In this document: positions 29,801 through 39,458 of the stretch, piece after piece | Layout: each line of letters opens with the position of its first letter | Numbering within the stretch: the first letter of the stretch is position 1 | DNA from: Pseudomonas sp. GM80 | Lineage (GTDB): Bacteria > Pseudomonadota > Gammaproteobacteria > Pseudomonadales > Pseudomonadaceae | Length of the DNA: 64,000 nucleotides | Direction of reading: 5' to 3' | Assembly: GCF_000282515.1 (NCBI RefSeq) | Contig: NZ_AKJD01000061.1 | Location: forward strand, 1-64,000 | Notes under the pieces: model-generated | Databases searched by the model: none | What the model was told of the DNA's origin: nothing | What the model saw: only the letters and a program-made list of their open reading frames with translations | Position numbers and translations under genes: made by a program

Positions 29801-30076
29801 ACTGATCACAACCTGACACGTGGCGCCATTGGTCGACTGAAACTCAAACCGCAAACAATAAACCACCCCTGGCTGAGGTTTGACCGGCACGTGAACCGTT
29901 TGCAATGCCTCGCCTTCGTTGACCAGTTTCAAGTGCCAGCGCAGGGTGCCCCCGGAGTCCAGCTCCTGAGCCGCCGTACCTTTGGTGTAATCCGACAATG
30001 TCCAGCCGTCCACATTCGAGACAAACTCTCCATTGACGATAAGGTTCTTGTTCGCGAGAAGCGCTGGCGTATTCAT
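26882..30076 (-). CDS. Large Ig-like repeat protein with CBM-like N terminus, Tc-associated
   Basis: 1064 residues, with an AAGGAAG SD before the ATG. No signal peptide and no membrane segment. Residues about 10-170 look like a jelly-roll carbohydrate-binding module of the 4/9/22 type (NLIVNGEFVSNVDGWTL is the classic opening). The rest contains three tandem copies of a two-part module: an invasin-like (Big_1-type) Ig domain with a V-x-W ... G ... A-x-V pattern, then a beta domain with W near its start and a closing G-x-F-S-L-x-L. The same module forms the end of the neighbouring TccA-like protein. Last gene of the minus-strand Tc operon. It could be an accessory receptor-binding or shell component; this is inference. 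Not recognised as any characterised toxin. Confidence 0.75.
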   Translation of the reverse strand: MNTPALLANKNLIVNGEFVSNVDGWTLSDYTKGTAAQELDSGGTLRWHLKLVNEGEALQTVHVPVKPQPGVVYCLRFEFQSTNGATCQVVISPDSGPEQSYELVSSSLLDNPQPLVLYLEKFEQPIEFYSPAEQQVTIRFVTPANSGQPHRGLRVTGVSVEVQLPPLQVQSLKFDGDEIETTDKIFLCRGAGLAGTEPHRLSITPKADSPWLGTRVSLLLDESAEPSGGVSSDPELGQEQPMEGGWKLICADMDEPDTEHSLGIRSEYTAEIYSIPAMLGHYRLILEVVDGPLYYPVVELDEDIPITVRVKSYYTQKPMAYRKVTWTLGGKILDESHTNAQGDATFTFKPDNTQGGLQTIVASVDSFYYPDNASLEVPVRVLLDSPWHTVELQLDEIDAALWGDATAYPNRGGSHQLKLLLPADHPLEDTDFALSWLAGGDSPQTLGVGFSPSLEIFVPLAEASVIWTMAAENKRNGQYSLLVSCSRLKTASRPNLMKLAHNWLDKGETRMSTKYPVIDDETVALLSLQVRSQTIDADAPEVIVGWRVGEGPVVERTTGAGGWSEFPHQPKTVDPINITAQVTSPYDKSSFSHTFVLAPVQSNPWTEFTSLSMRDMPLDAAVGIVCLSGEEGQLKLDSIKPEFSGEWIHLEMSDQNPELDLVFDPPLGEKKRLEYGQALTWSIKSNAPIGGRFSLRICCEGVLPAWEIVGRVISKNFENEATLAFDQFKIDPVLGGFPCLGMNLPFIFQYRAGSALAGLDVQLKWEGQPPAELKIKVDPEPGTSVELTAEGAKWSLDCRSSVEIGTFTLTVLIPGIGPGFAYGPFAMNLGHHRVDFTGIEHEAIIDPVVAEQERVGVAQQVRSLFTERPVEDVPVTWKGSTDGQATSEPSRRNGFSLFLYQPKTVGPHEVIAELESKFDGEIYSRTMMVKALASNVWDNVEFQFDSTEVSPWGEMTAFARRGQTHTVTLKLKDATQLPVNTYVQLGWRGPGATELGVTVDSALGTRRLLTAQGLTWRLTFSNTPGLTAGSFSLFLVAERVLATSPENPFTINASTSAQSQDVAG

Positions 30077-30163
30077 GGTTGTGCCTTCCTTGTCCTAACG
30101 TTGCCATCGACTGCCCGAGCGTCTGTGCGTCGAGCCTGCTCAACCGCGTTGCGGGTAGTGGCG

Positions 30164-33100
30164 TTACAATTCTTGTTCGACCTCAGCGGCAAATGCCGCG
30201 CCGCCGTCGGCTGCCATATAGCTGAGATGGAAGATGATGTCGGTCAAAGATTGGATGATCTGCTTTTGTCGAGGATCGTTATGACGAGGGAACTTGAACT
30301 TCCAGGAGGAAACGGCCCCCGTGCCCTCAAATGGCAAGTAGCGGCCATTGGTAAACTCCAGCGCAACAACGCCGTTATCATTCAGCCCGGAAGACACGGC
30401 AATCCGCTGACTGCTACGCACGTTGACCTTGACTTCACTGGGGGCGGCACCGCCCGACGCCACCTGATGAAGATACCGTACCGACTCGATCGTCGGTTTG
30501 ATGGCGGTATGACTGCCGGTTTGCACCAGTAGCGCACGTACGTCCTGATAGGGCGCCACTACCGCCGGGAGGGTGACCGAGACAGAGATGATCTGACGGA
30601 GATAGTGACCCGGATAGTCTTCGTCAAAGGACTTTTGCGCCAAGCGGAATGTCAATTCTCCAATATCGCCCTTGATCAGATCGTCCCACTGTTTTTCATC
30701 CTCGGGTGTGGCATCAGGGCCTGTCAGCAATTGGCGTAGCGAAATGGTTTTGACCAACTCCAGACGACGTTCGTGTCGAACGAGATAGGCCTTCTCCATC
30801 ATCAGCAAAGCATGGCGCAACGATTCACCGACAGTCAGTCCGTGCCACTGATCATCCCAGGTATTGAGAGGGATATGGCTCACGTCATATTCGCCCGTTT
30901 CATACATCAAGCTGCTCTGGGCGTTCAGGCACATGCCAAGCACCGCATCGTAAGCCTGGAAATACATGCACTTCAGTTGCCCCAGCAACCAACTGTAGAG
31001 TTCGCCATTGGTACTGCGTCGTTTGAAGAATTCATATAGTTCCACGGCCTGAGCGCTAGCGACCCTTGATTGTTCCAGGTTGGCTTTGGCGGCATTGATG
31101 GAGTGCTGATGGGCTGCAATCTGTTCATTGACGCCGCGCATTTCCTGCCGGGCCTGATCCAGGGCAAACCGCCACTCCACGTCCCGACGGCGATACTGCT
31201 CATTGATGGCATTTTTCTCGGCGTCCATCATCAGAACCTTGGCCGCAATACCCATTGCACCACCCAATGCATACGGAATGGCTGCCAGACGATAGCCCCC
31301 CCCAGCAAGGCCCCAAATATTCGGAATCAACTCCAATCCCGAACCAACGGTCTGGAACGCTGCCACACCCAGCTCCAGATATTTTGCCAACTCGGTATCT
31401 TTCATCACATCGTACTCGGCCTCGCTGATGCCCTCCTTGACGAGCGCTGCGTAGTGATCAATGCGTTGCTGAACCAATGCAGCATTTTGCTCCAGTGCTT
31501 TTTGCGAGCCGAGCAGATTGGCCAGCGCTCCTTCCTGGATAGTCTGCGCATAACTGCCCAAACGGGTGACCTGGCTCAACTGCAATTCTTCCTGCTCGCC
31601 ACGATTGAACAGTTCCATGTACTGGCGTACCTGCTCACCGTCGCTGATCAGGGTATTGACCATGCCCTTGCAGACTTCAAGCAGGTAACTGAAGCGATAA
31701 GGCAGTACCACCAATTGGCCTCCTGCGCTCCTGGGACGTCCGCTGGCCCCCTGCCCCATTGCGATCAGCAGCTCTTCAGGGTCAATCGGTGGACTGAACA
31801 GCGGGATGGACACTTGTTTGCCATCCAGTGTCAGGCTGTGGCGCAAGTTGAACAGCCGCGCGTCGAGATCCTTCCACACCCTGACCACCACCTCATCCAG
31901 CGGCAGGCGAAACACCTTGCTGCCCAACAGCCCGAATTGAGTACGAGCCGAGGTGCCTACGGGGACATCGGTCACTGGAAGTTCGAATTCGCTCTCGAAT
32001 TGTTTCAGCGCCGTTTGCGAGTCTGCATCGGCAAGCAACTGTGCAATCGTTCGCGGCTCCCATTGATGGGAGGTCTTGATTTCGGGGGCCGTGCCCATCA
32101 AGGCCAGCGCACGCACATACAAAAGCTTTGCCTGGGTGAGGCTGTCACGGGTCAATTGACGGTATAACCAGTCACCATGCGCGATGATGTTCCGCACATA
32201 CGCAAGAAAGGCAGCCTTGCGAAAGTGAATGGGGGCGGTGTACCCAATGGCATTCGGATCACCAGGCTCACGGACCTCATAGGCTGGAATGATGATATCT
32301 CTCAGCAGCGGGCGGCAGCGCCAATAAGCCGGGGCCGGGATGACCACCGGATCATCGGGGTGGGGTTGCACAGGCTCAGTGATTTCCTTGTCCATCGGAT
32401 TGAACAAGTAGTGCAACCATTTCTGGGCCTCCTCATAGCGCCCCTCGGCATCGAGCCGATTCGCAATCAGGTGGGGCAGATGGAAGAACAGCTCCCAGAA
32501 AAACAAGCCGTTGGCCCCTTCGAACGGGCCACTCAGTTCAACGCTGCCATCGGGTGCCGCTGGCTCACTGATATGCTGGGTTTCCCACGCCAACAACGCC
32601 TGTATGGAAATACTTGCACGCTGGATCAGTGAAAAACCAAACAAGGTATTAAGGCGTACGTACTTCAATTGCTGTGCCGGGTTATTGAAGGCCAGGAACT
32701 CGGCGCCCTCGGCATTGCTTTTATCAATCGACGGAACCGTGAAAAGCCTCAGAGCCGTATTGAACGTCAGGCTGAAATGGTTACGACCGAACGTCGTCCC
32801 GTTGTGTGGCTTTTCGACCCCGAAATAGAACGGCATCGACATACCCAAGGGCACACCGTAGTTTCTGCGATACCTGACCCACGGTGTGGTGAACGCACCA
32901 TCCAGGGTGCAGATCCCTGACCAATCCGGAGGATCATTGACCGAGCGAGCAGCAAAGGTGATTTTGAACTCCGGGCTGGCGTATTGATTGGCGTTGCGCA
33001 GAATATTCTGCTGACTGGCGAAACGCGTATTGAACTCAGATACCGAAAAACCTGCGCCATCAAGAATTTCAGTGGCCGTGAGCAGGCTTAATCGAGACAG

Positions 33101-34627
33101 CTGTGCCGACGACAACGCATACGGCTTGGTAGCAATCCAGCTGTCCATTTCGCCGTCTTGGGAGAAGTCGCTTTTGTTGAAACCGGCAATCGACTCACCC
33201 TCCAATTGCAACGAGAAATCAACTCCGCCTTGCGCGGACAGGCGACACATCACGTCAAGAGAAGCTTCGCCGCGATGCTTGATCTGAACCTCTACATCCT
33301 GGCCGGCGTAACTGCCTTTCCAGGCGATGGCCAGTTCTTTCAAAGCGTATTTGAGCGGCACCTTCGCCGTGCTGCGCCCGCGTACCCACCAAGTGTCCCA
33401 AGTGATGCCTGTTTCGACGGTGCGATAACTGACGGCCTCCAGAGAAAAACAGGCGTTGTATTCGCCCTCTATCTGCCCAGCGCCATTCTCTACACGTACT
33501 ACGCTGCTGGCCGTGCGTTCTTTGAGCCCGATCTTGAATTGCAATGATTCGCCGGGGAAACGAATCAACTGCAATTCACGCAGCGTGGCCTGGTCATTCT
33601 GGACCGGTCGAAACAGCGCGTCCCTTGTCTGGAATATTTCCAGGTCACCGTCCAGCGCCTGCCCGTTCAGCGACGCATGGGTCGAGTACAACAGCGCCAA
33701 TTGCTCATTTTTAGGGTCGGGCTGGGCAAGGACTACGGCGATAAACTGGCCGGCGGATACGTCGCGGTCATAGTTTTCCTGAAAAAGCGAAAACGCCGGT
33801 GACCAGCTGTTGTTGAACGAAAGATATGAACACTTGATTTCCAGCGACCAACGAAACTGCAAGTTTTCACCGTCGGATGACCGCTCACGCCATTCGACCC
33901 ACACCACAGTCAAGCGGCCAGCCCAGCGCACCAGACGAATACTCAGCACCTTGCCTGAGGCCAGCACCCCGATCGGCTGCCACTCTGTCCACGCCGTCGG
34001 GTTGAGTGTCGTGCTTTGATTGTCCAGATCTACCTGCGCTTCGCGCCAAAAGTAACCGAAGGGCTCTGTCTGTTCCTGGGCCACGAACAAATACGTTGCG
34101 CGCTGGGAATTGGAGCCGTCGACGTAACCGCTGCGCAGCGTCAGCTTGCTGACTTGCTCGAACTTGTGCAGGTATTCCTGCACCGCGACCTGCACCGAGT
34201 CGGTGGTGAGCCGCATCTGTCCCAGATTGCTTTCCAGTGCTTTGAACAGCGTGGTCTTTCTCGGGCGATGCTGCGGCAAAATGTAATGGTACGCATAGTC
34301 CTTCAGGCGCTCACCACCTGCCCAGAGCGGGTACGACAGCCGGTACTGCCATTCACTGAGAATCTCCGGCGCGATAGCAACGCCCTCGAATCCACGCTCC
34401 ATACCATGGACGATCGAACCCACGTGTTGTTGCACCGCATCCACAAAAACGGATAACTGGCTGGCTTCATGGTTGCTGTCTACCAGTGAGTCGATCATCT
34501 GGTACTCATAGAGGTCGTTGGGCGTCTTCAGCACTACGCTTCCATCCCAGAGTTTTTCACCCAGAATCAAATCGAGCATCGCGTCCCGACGAGCCTCTGC
34601 CAGCTCACTGATAAACTTCTGTTCCAT
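30164..34627 (-). CDS. TccB-like Tc toxin A-subunit, C-terminal half (pore and TcB-binding)
   Basis: 1487 residues from the ATG at 34627 with GGGAGAGAG upstream. The N-terminal part matches the Tc 'ABC toxin N-terminal/neuraminidase-like' region. Near residue 1090 a hydrophobic stretch (LELIPNIWGLAGGGYRLAAIPYALGGAMG) followed by a long coiled coil with YRRRDVEWRFALDQARQEM corresponds to the alpha pore-forming domain of Photorhabdus TcdA. The end has YPGHYLRQIISVSVTLPAVVAPYQDVRA, SSGLNDNGVVALEF and YLPFEGTGAVSSWKFKFP, the nearly invariant TcB-binding domain. So the pore and its docking site for a TcB-TcC cocoon are intact, yet no TcB gene is nearby. Co-oriented with the TccA-like gene 56 bp upstream. 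Confidence 0.93.
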   Translation of the reverse strand: MEQKFISELAEARRDAMLDLILGEKLWDGSVVLKTPNDLYEYQMIDSLVDSNHEASQLSVFVDAVQQHVGSIVHGMERGFEGVAIAPEILSEWQYRLSYPLWAGGERLKDYAYHYILPQHRPRKTTLFKALESNLGQMRLTTDSVQVAVQEYLHKFEQVSKLTLRSGYVDGSNSQRATYLFVAQEQTEPFGYFWREAQVDLDNQSTTLNPTAWTEWQPIGVLASGKVLSIRLVRWAGRLTVVWVEWRERSSDGENLQFRWSLEIKCSYLSFNNSWSPAFSLFQENYDRDVSAGQFIAVVLAQPDPKNEQLALLYSTHASLNGQALDGDLEIFQTRDALFRPVQNDQATLRELQLIRFPGESLQFKIGLKERTASSVVRVENGAGQIEGEYNACFSLEAVSYRTVETGITWDTWWVRGRSTAKVPLKYALKELAIAWKGSYAGQDVEVQIKHRGEASLDVMCRLSAQGGVDFSLQLEGESIAGFNKSDFSQDGEMDSWIATKPYALSSAQLSRLSLLTATEILDGAGFSVSEFNTRFASQQNILRNANQYASPEFKITFAARSVNDPPDWSGICTLDGAFTTPWVRYRRNYGVPLGMSMPFYFGVEKPHNGTTFGRNHFSLTFNTALRLFTVPSIDKSNAEGAEFLAFNNPAQQLKYVRLNTLFGFSLIQRASISIQALLAWETQHISEPAAPDGSVELSGPFEGANGLFFWELFFHLPHLIANRLDAEGRYEEAQKWLHYLFNPMDKEITEPVQPHPDDPVVIPAPAYWRCRPLLRDIIIPAYEVREPGDPNAIGYTAPIHFRKAAFLAYVRNIIAHGDWLYRQLTRDSLTQAKLLYVRALALMGTAPEIKTSHQWEPRTIAQLLADADSQTALKQFESEFELPVTDVPVGTSARTQFGLLGSKVFRLPLDEVVVRVWKDLDARLFNLRHSLTLDGKQVSIPLFSPPIDPEELLIAMGQGASGRPRSAGGQLVVLPYRFSYLLEVCKGMVNTLISDGEQVRQYMELFNRGEQEELQLSQVTRLGSYAQTIQEGALANLLGSQKALEQNAALVQQRIDHYAALVKEGISEAEYDVMKDTELAKYLELGVAAFQTVGSGLELIPNIWGLAGGGYRLAAIPYALGGAMGIAAKVLMMDAEKNAINEQYRRRDVEWRFALDQARQEMRGVNEQIAAHQHSINAAKANLEQSRVASAQAVELYEFFKRRSTNGELYSWLLGQLKCMYFQAYDAVLGMCLNAQSSLMYETGEYDVSHIPLNTWDDQWHGLTVGESLRHALLMMEKAYLVRHERRLELVKTISLRQLLTGPDATPEDEKQWDDLIKGDIGELTFRLAQKSFDEDYPGHYLRQIISVSVTLPAVVAPYQDVRALLVQTGSHTAIKPTIESVRYLHQVASGGAAPSEVKVNVRSSQRIAVSSGLNDNGVVALEFTNGRYLPFEGTGAVSSWKFKFPRHNDPRQKQIIQSLTDIIFHLSYMAADGGAAFAAEVEQEL

Positions 34628-34683
34628 GAACTCTCTCCCTGAAGGCAATCTCTGAAGCTCAAGCGGCATCGTTTGGCCGGGCA

Positions 34684-37600
34684 TTACCGGCCGGGTCGGG
34701 ATTTGCCCGGATTCAAGGGGCTCAACGTGCCCGGCCAACTCGGCACCTGCTGCACGCGATCACAATGCAGGCCCAACTCGAATGAAGCGCTTTTGCCGTA
34801 TCCACACGTGATGACCCACACCATGGGCTCGCCCGTGAACTCGCGACGTGCGGCCAACCCTGGGCTGAATTTGATGTCGAGCATGTCCGGACGGTATTTC
34901 GAACTCCAGCTCAAGGCCGCTTGTGAGCCAATCAGTGGACTGCCGGTCCCCGGGTCGACAGAGAGACGATATTGGCGTCCCTTGTGCAGATTGAGGGTGT
35001 CGCCCATGCCGATGATGGTCTCTTCAGGAGGGTCCTCAGTGAACAGGATGACCTTCCACTCCAGTGCTGCAATCACCTCGATTTTAAAAGTTCGCGTCTC
35101 AAGGGGGTTGCCCTCAAGCATGGCGGTCACGGTGTAATGCCCGACCTTCTGCTCATGGAACTGGAGCGTCGAACGACCGTCGGCGGTACTGCGTACCCGG
35201 GTGGTCTGGGGCCCCGGATTGCCGGGAAGGGGGCTGGCGGACACTGTCCACAGCACTGAATAGTAGGGAATGGCCCTGCCGCTGCCTGGCTCGACGAGCG
35301 CGACCCACAAGCTGATTGCCTGCCCACCCGCCACGGGGAAGGTGTAGTCGTCAGACGCCGTCTGGATGATGACATCGCTGGCCACCTCAACCTCAAGCTG
35401 GAGCGCAATATCCGAAGCGAACTGGGCAAACACCGTCAATGCTCCCGCCGCAGGAGCGGGAACCTCGAACAGCGAAATTCCCAACGCCGAACTTGGTACG
35501 GTATGTCGCGTCGGATCGGCGCTCGTCCACCAGATGACCTCCTCGTTGGGCTGAAGCGAACCGGAAAGTCCTGCCACCGCACATTGAACTTGTAATGGCC
35601 GCCCCGCCACAGCCTCGGATACCTGTGCGAGGGGTTGCAGATAAGGTCGATCGACAAACTCGATTTTGCCGGGGATGACAATCTGGTTCTGATTCTCGCC
35701 ATAGGTAACGGACAGGATGGCAACACCCGCCTCGGCACTGGACACCTGCACCTGGGTAAAGCCATTTTCATCGGTAAACGCTTCGCTCGGAGCGACCTCG
35801 CCATGCGTCGTTGCCCATGCAACCGAACGCCCGGCCCCAGCGTTGCCGAAATCGTCAACCAATCGCACGCTCGCCGTAATGGCTTTCAGGCGCCCGGCCA
35901 GCACCGGTTCCACCGGCAGAGGTGTTACCGTCTGGAGGTCGAAATTGAGCGATGGCTCATCACAGTCGATGATCGTTGCCGGCCCATAGGCAGGCTGCCC
36001 GAAGTCCAGGTTGAACGTCACATGGGCCGTGCCGACCGTGTTACCCGCCTGAAGCAGCGCCTCGGTTCGTCCCTCATTGTCGGTCATGCTCTCAGGGGTC
36101 AGCATGACCCCCAGATCCGTGTTCCAGTAAACCTGCACACCGCGCAACGGCTTGCCAAAATAATCCAGGACGTACAGAACGTAGGTCGCCTTCTCACCCG
36201 CCAACCTTGCCACCAACCGGTTCGAATCAACGGTGCAGCGAGTGGTAATGCTCTGCCCCACTTCCCTGGATTCATCGACAGGTTGCACCACAGAAGAAGT
36301 CTGCAGGGTTTCCAGTACGTTTTTCGCGGCCGCGGCAATAATCTGTTCGGATGCCAGAGGCTGCAGCTGACCCAGCGCAAGAATCATGGTGGAGTCAAGG
36401 CCGCTTTGCCTGGCGAACGCATGCACGCGCAGCAACAGGTCAATCTGCGCCAGGTTACTGATCAGCGCTCTCGACGGCGCCGCACCTACAGGGGGATTAA
36501 CGTGATGGGCGCATTCCAGGACGTCTCTGATGGTCCAGCCGAAGAAGGTGCCGAGCCTTTCAGCCGCCGCATCACGTACCAGCCGCAGTTGATCTGGCGA
36601 CATATCGGCAGGCAAGCGGTTGATCTGCACCAGGTAGTCAAGGATGAACTGTTCAGGCTGCTGCCCCAGCGCCAGGACCCGGCTATACAGCGACAGGTAG
36701 TAAACCGTGTTGATCGAAATTTCATATTTTTCATTGAGGTTGAACCAGACGTATTGTTCATCCACTAACAATGTCGTCAGAAAAGTCGCGCTGATCTTGA
36801 ATTGACGGACAATGGCGCTACGTCGTTCGAGCTCGACCATCAATGTAAGGAACGGCTCAGCGTCGCCCTGCTCGCCCTCTAATGCTATCTGCTCGGGCAT
36901 ACGGCTAAATGCCGCGTCCAGCAGAAAGTAAGGCGTGCCCTGCGCCCAGGCCAGAGTCGCCAGGACCACGTCCGAAGACAGCCTGCAAAAAATCACCAAC
37001 GCCTCGCGTACCACTTCTTGCTGGGCTGCCCGCACTGGCATTAGAACACCGAGGATCAACGCTTCGACCCGCAGCAACTCATGCGGGCCAGTGGTCACGT
37101 CCATCACCGACTTGACGGCCTGTCGAATCGTTTCGGTTGCTCTGAGCAAGTAGTCGCTGTCGCTTTCCTCTGCTCGCCCGATCATCAGTCCCTGCGGGTT
37201 CACCAATGTCGCCAGCGCTCTCAACCACACACCGTCCTGCCCATTGTGACCAGGCGGCACGCCTGCCGAGATCAATGCAAATTCGAGCAACAACACCGGT
37301 TGAACCTGCCTGCGCAACTGCTCCAGCAAGCGGCTCTGCGCATCCGTCTGAACCGGCGTCACCTGCACCGGGTTTACGTTCTGCGCCAACCAGAGCGCAG
37401 AAACATCGTTGTCGTTGCACCATTGCACACACATCATCAAGGCGCGAATCACGCTGAGCGCGTCCGGAGTTTCGGCGCTTGTTCGCGTCTGGATGTCAGG
37501 CACACCGGCCAGCTGCGCTACCCACCCGTCGCCCCCGTTGTCCAACGTCTGGAGCAGCGAGCCCAGTTCCACGGGAGTGATCTTGAACAGCCGCGCGAGG

Positions 37601-39351
37601 GTGACCATCCGGTAAAAACTTGAAAACACCTCCAGGCTGCATTCGAGCCGGGTCTTGTAAGAAAAAGACTTGGCAATGAGCGTGGCCAAAAAACGATACG
37701 TCCCGAAATTGATATTCAACACGCTACAGATCTGATGCGCGATGCGCATGTCCTGCTCACTGCTGGGGACAATCTCAAATGTGCGGTCTTCCAGCTGCAG
37801 AGGCTCTCGATAAGGTGTCTGACTATTGAAGACAAGATCAAATTGCGCCACGGCTTCGCCATGGCGATAGGGCGAAAGAAGTCCAATGAACACTGCAAAA
37901 TCTTCCGCCGGGCAGTTGTAGCGCGCCCTCAACTCCTGAAACAGACCCAGTGCGCTCAAGGTCTTGCCGCTGATCCAGATATCGGTATTGCCGGATCCGC
38001 CTCGCTGCTCGGCGAGAATGGCCGCCATGATCAGTCGATCACTTTCGCGCGGGGTCAAATCCAGCCACAGATCGAGACGCCGTTTACGGTTGATGCGGTC
38101 CATGCGATGTTCGTTCGAGTTATCGATATTCTGCAGTTCGAACTCAGCACCGGGTCCGGTTCGAGCAAGACTTATCGCCGGGTCAACTGTCGCATTGATG
38201 TACGCGGCACCTGAGTGCGCCGCCGACACTGTTGTGTCCTCGGGATGCAACAACAAGGCATTGGGCGAAAGCGTCGGAGCATGGTCGGCGAGGGCAAAAA
38301 AAGCTTCGACACCCTCCTTGTCCAGCCTCAAGGACATGCGCAAAACCCAGACCTGCATGAGGTCTTTCAAGCCTATATAGCCAAAGTTAGTCAGGTAAAA
38401 ATCACCGGCGGATTTAGCAGGGTCAGGATCAATCAATCGTGTACCAGGATCGACCCGTTGCGTAGCTGAGTGCACGCTATGGGTACCGAGCGAAAAATAC
38501 GGACTCTCCAGTAACAGCGTCTGTTGAACCGGCCCCAAGCCGCTCAACAGGCGCAGCGCCGTGTCTGACTGGCGACCCCGAGCGTTTTTGTTTTTGAAGT
38601 AAGGGAAACCGATATCGGTCCATCCGATGAGATCACCCAAAGTGACGTGGTCGCCGGCGCGTCCAAGCACATAGGTAATAGCGTGCCAGTCCGGATCATA
38701 GGGAAGCTTGTGCGGATGCCTCGAACGACGCAGCAAAGCATCAACATCCTTGTCGCGGCCCAACTTCTCCTTGATCTGCGCTTCAAGCAGATGATTGACG
38801 ATTTCCAGTGCCGGTGCGCTGCGCCGAACAGCCATGGAGTCCATCAAAAACTGCATCAGCTCGGGACGGCGTGTGGTGAGCGGTTGATAAGTCAGCGGGT
38901 CGGCCAACGGGACGACTTCATCGTACATCCACTTCAACAGCGCAATCAGGTAAGCCAAAGGTGAATAGGCCGACTCAATCGCATCGACTGGGGCGGCGGC
39001 GGTAAAGTCAGGTTTGAATTGGTCTATAAATGTCGGCAGCTCCACCAGCGCCCGCACGCCTTGGCCCTGAGGCGCTTCGGACGGGGACTTGAGTACCTGA
39101 CGCTGCTCGCGGAATGCGCGTGCGATGTACAGGGCCAGACTGTTGGCGCGCCCGGCCAACTGAGTTGCGTCCTCGATACTCAACCCGGTTTTCCGGGAAA
39201 GCTCGGCCGGGCGCAGGTTCACCAGATCAAAAACACTGTCCCTGGACGCGAGGAATGGGTCCAGCCGGGCCGATGCCGATGTCACCGAGGCAGAGTCACC
39301 GAACACTGCACGAAACAGTTGATCGACAGGCCGTTGAGAGGAATGGGACAT
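34684..39351 (-). CDS. TccA-like Tc toxin A-subunit, N-terminal half with Ig-like C-terminal extension
   Basis: 1555 residues, SD AAGGAGAG. The first 330 residues resemble the VRP1/SpvA-like N terminus of TcA proteins: LSRKTGLSIEDATQLAGRANSLALYIARAF, the FIDQFKPDF ... SAYSPLAYLIALLKWMYDEV block and RRPELMQFL. The helical shell region continues to about residue 1010. After that about 545 residues are beta-rich: three invasin-like Ig domains (VQVYWNTDLG ... MTDNEGRTEA; RSVAWATTHG ... FTDENGFTQVQV; a longer one) and a closing module also present in the 1064-residue protein. Photorhabdus TccA is about 965 residues, so this tail is an addition. Together with the TccB-like protein it would form the TcA pentamer; the tail may provide receptor binding. 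Confidence 0.88.
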   Translation of the reverse strand: MSHSSQRPVDQLFRAVFGDSASVTSASARLDPFLASRDSVFDLVNLRPAELSRKTGLSIEDATQLAGRANSLALYIARAFREQRQVLKSPSEAPQGQGVRALVELPTFIDQFKPDFTAAAPVDAIESAYSPLAYLIALLKWMYDEVVPLADPLTYQPLTTRRPELMQFLMDSMAVRRSAPALEIVNHLLEAQIKEKLGRDKDVDALLRRSRHPHKLPYDPDWHAITYVLGRAGDHVTLGDLIGWTDIGFPYFKNKNARGRQSDTALRLLSGLGPVQQTLLLESPYFSLGTHSVHSATQRVDPGTRLIDPDPAKSAGDFYLTNFGYIGLKDLMQVWVLRMSLRLDKEGVEAFFALADHAPTLSPNALLLHPEDTTVSAAHSGAAYINATVDPAISLARTGPGAEFELQNIDNSNEHRMDRINRKRRLDLWLDLTPRESDRLIMAAILAEQRGGSGNTDIWISGKTLSALGLFQELRARYNCPAEDFAVFIGLLSPYRHGEAVAQFDLVFNSQTPYREPLQLEDRTFEIVPSSEQDMRIAHQICSVLNINFGTYRFLATLIAKSFSYKTRLECSLEVFSSFYRMVTLARLFKITPVELGSLLQTLDNGGDGWVAQLAGVPDIQTRTSAETPDALSVIRALMMCVQWCNDNDVSALWLAQNVNPVQVTPVQTDAQSRLLEQLRRQVQPVLLLEFALISAGVPPGHNGQDGVWLRALATLVNPQGLMIGRAEESDSDYLLRATETIRQAVKSVMDVTTGPHELLRVEALILGVLMPVRAAQQEVVREALVIFCRLSSDVVLATLAWAQGTPYFLLDAAFSRMPEQIALEGEQGDAEPFLTLMVELERRSAIVRQFKISATFLTTLLVDEQYVWFNLNEKYEISINTVYYLSLYSRVLALGQQPEQFILDYLVQINRLPADMSPDQLRLVRDAAAERLGTFFGWTIRDVLECAHHVNPPVGAAPSRALISNLAQIDLLLRVHAFARQSGLDSTMILALGQLQPLASEQIIAAAAKNVLETLQTSSVVQPVDESREVGQSITTRCTVDSNRLVARLAGEKATYVLYVLDYFGKPLRGVQVYWNTDLGVMLTPESMTDNEGRTEALLQAGNTVGTAHVTFNLDFGQPAYGPATIIDCDEPSLNFDLQTVTPLPVEPVLAGRLKAITASVRLVDDFGNAGAGRSVAWATTHGEVAPSEAFTDENGFTQVQVSSAEAGVAILSVTYGENQNQIVIPGKIEFVDRPYLQPLAQVSEAVAGRPLQVQCAVAGLSGSLQPNEEVIWWTSADPTRHTVPSSALGISLFEVPAPAAGALTVFAQFASDIALQLEVEVASDVIIQTASDDYTFPVAGGQAISLWVALVEPGSGRAIPYYSVLWTVSASPLPGNPGPQTTRVRSTADGRSTLQFHEQKVGHYTVTAMLEGNPLETRTFKIEVIAALEWKVILFTEDPPEETIIGMGDTLNLHKGRQYRLSVDPGTGSPLIGSQAALSWSSKYRPDMLDIKFSPGLAARREFTGEPMVWVITCGYGKSASFELGLHCDRVQQVPSWPGTLSPLNPGKSRPGR

Positions 39352-39458
39352 AGGCGGTCTCTCCTTGAGACTGTTACTGCATGAACAACGTTGCTCAGGA
39401 CTGGGCGAAGCGCTTCGTTATGGTTAACGCAGCGTTCAGATCGCGAACGGGTTGACGG

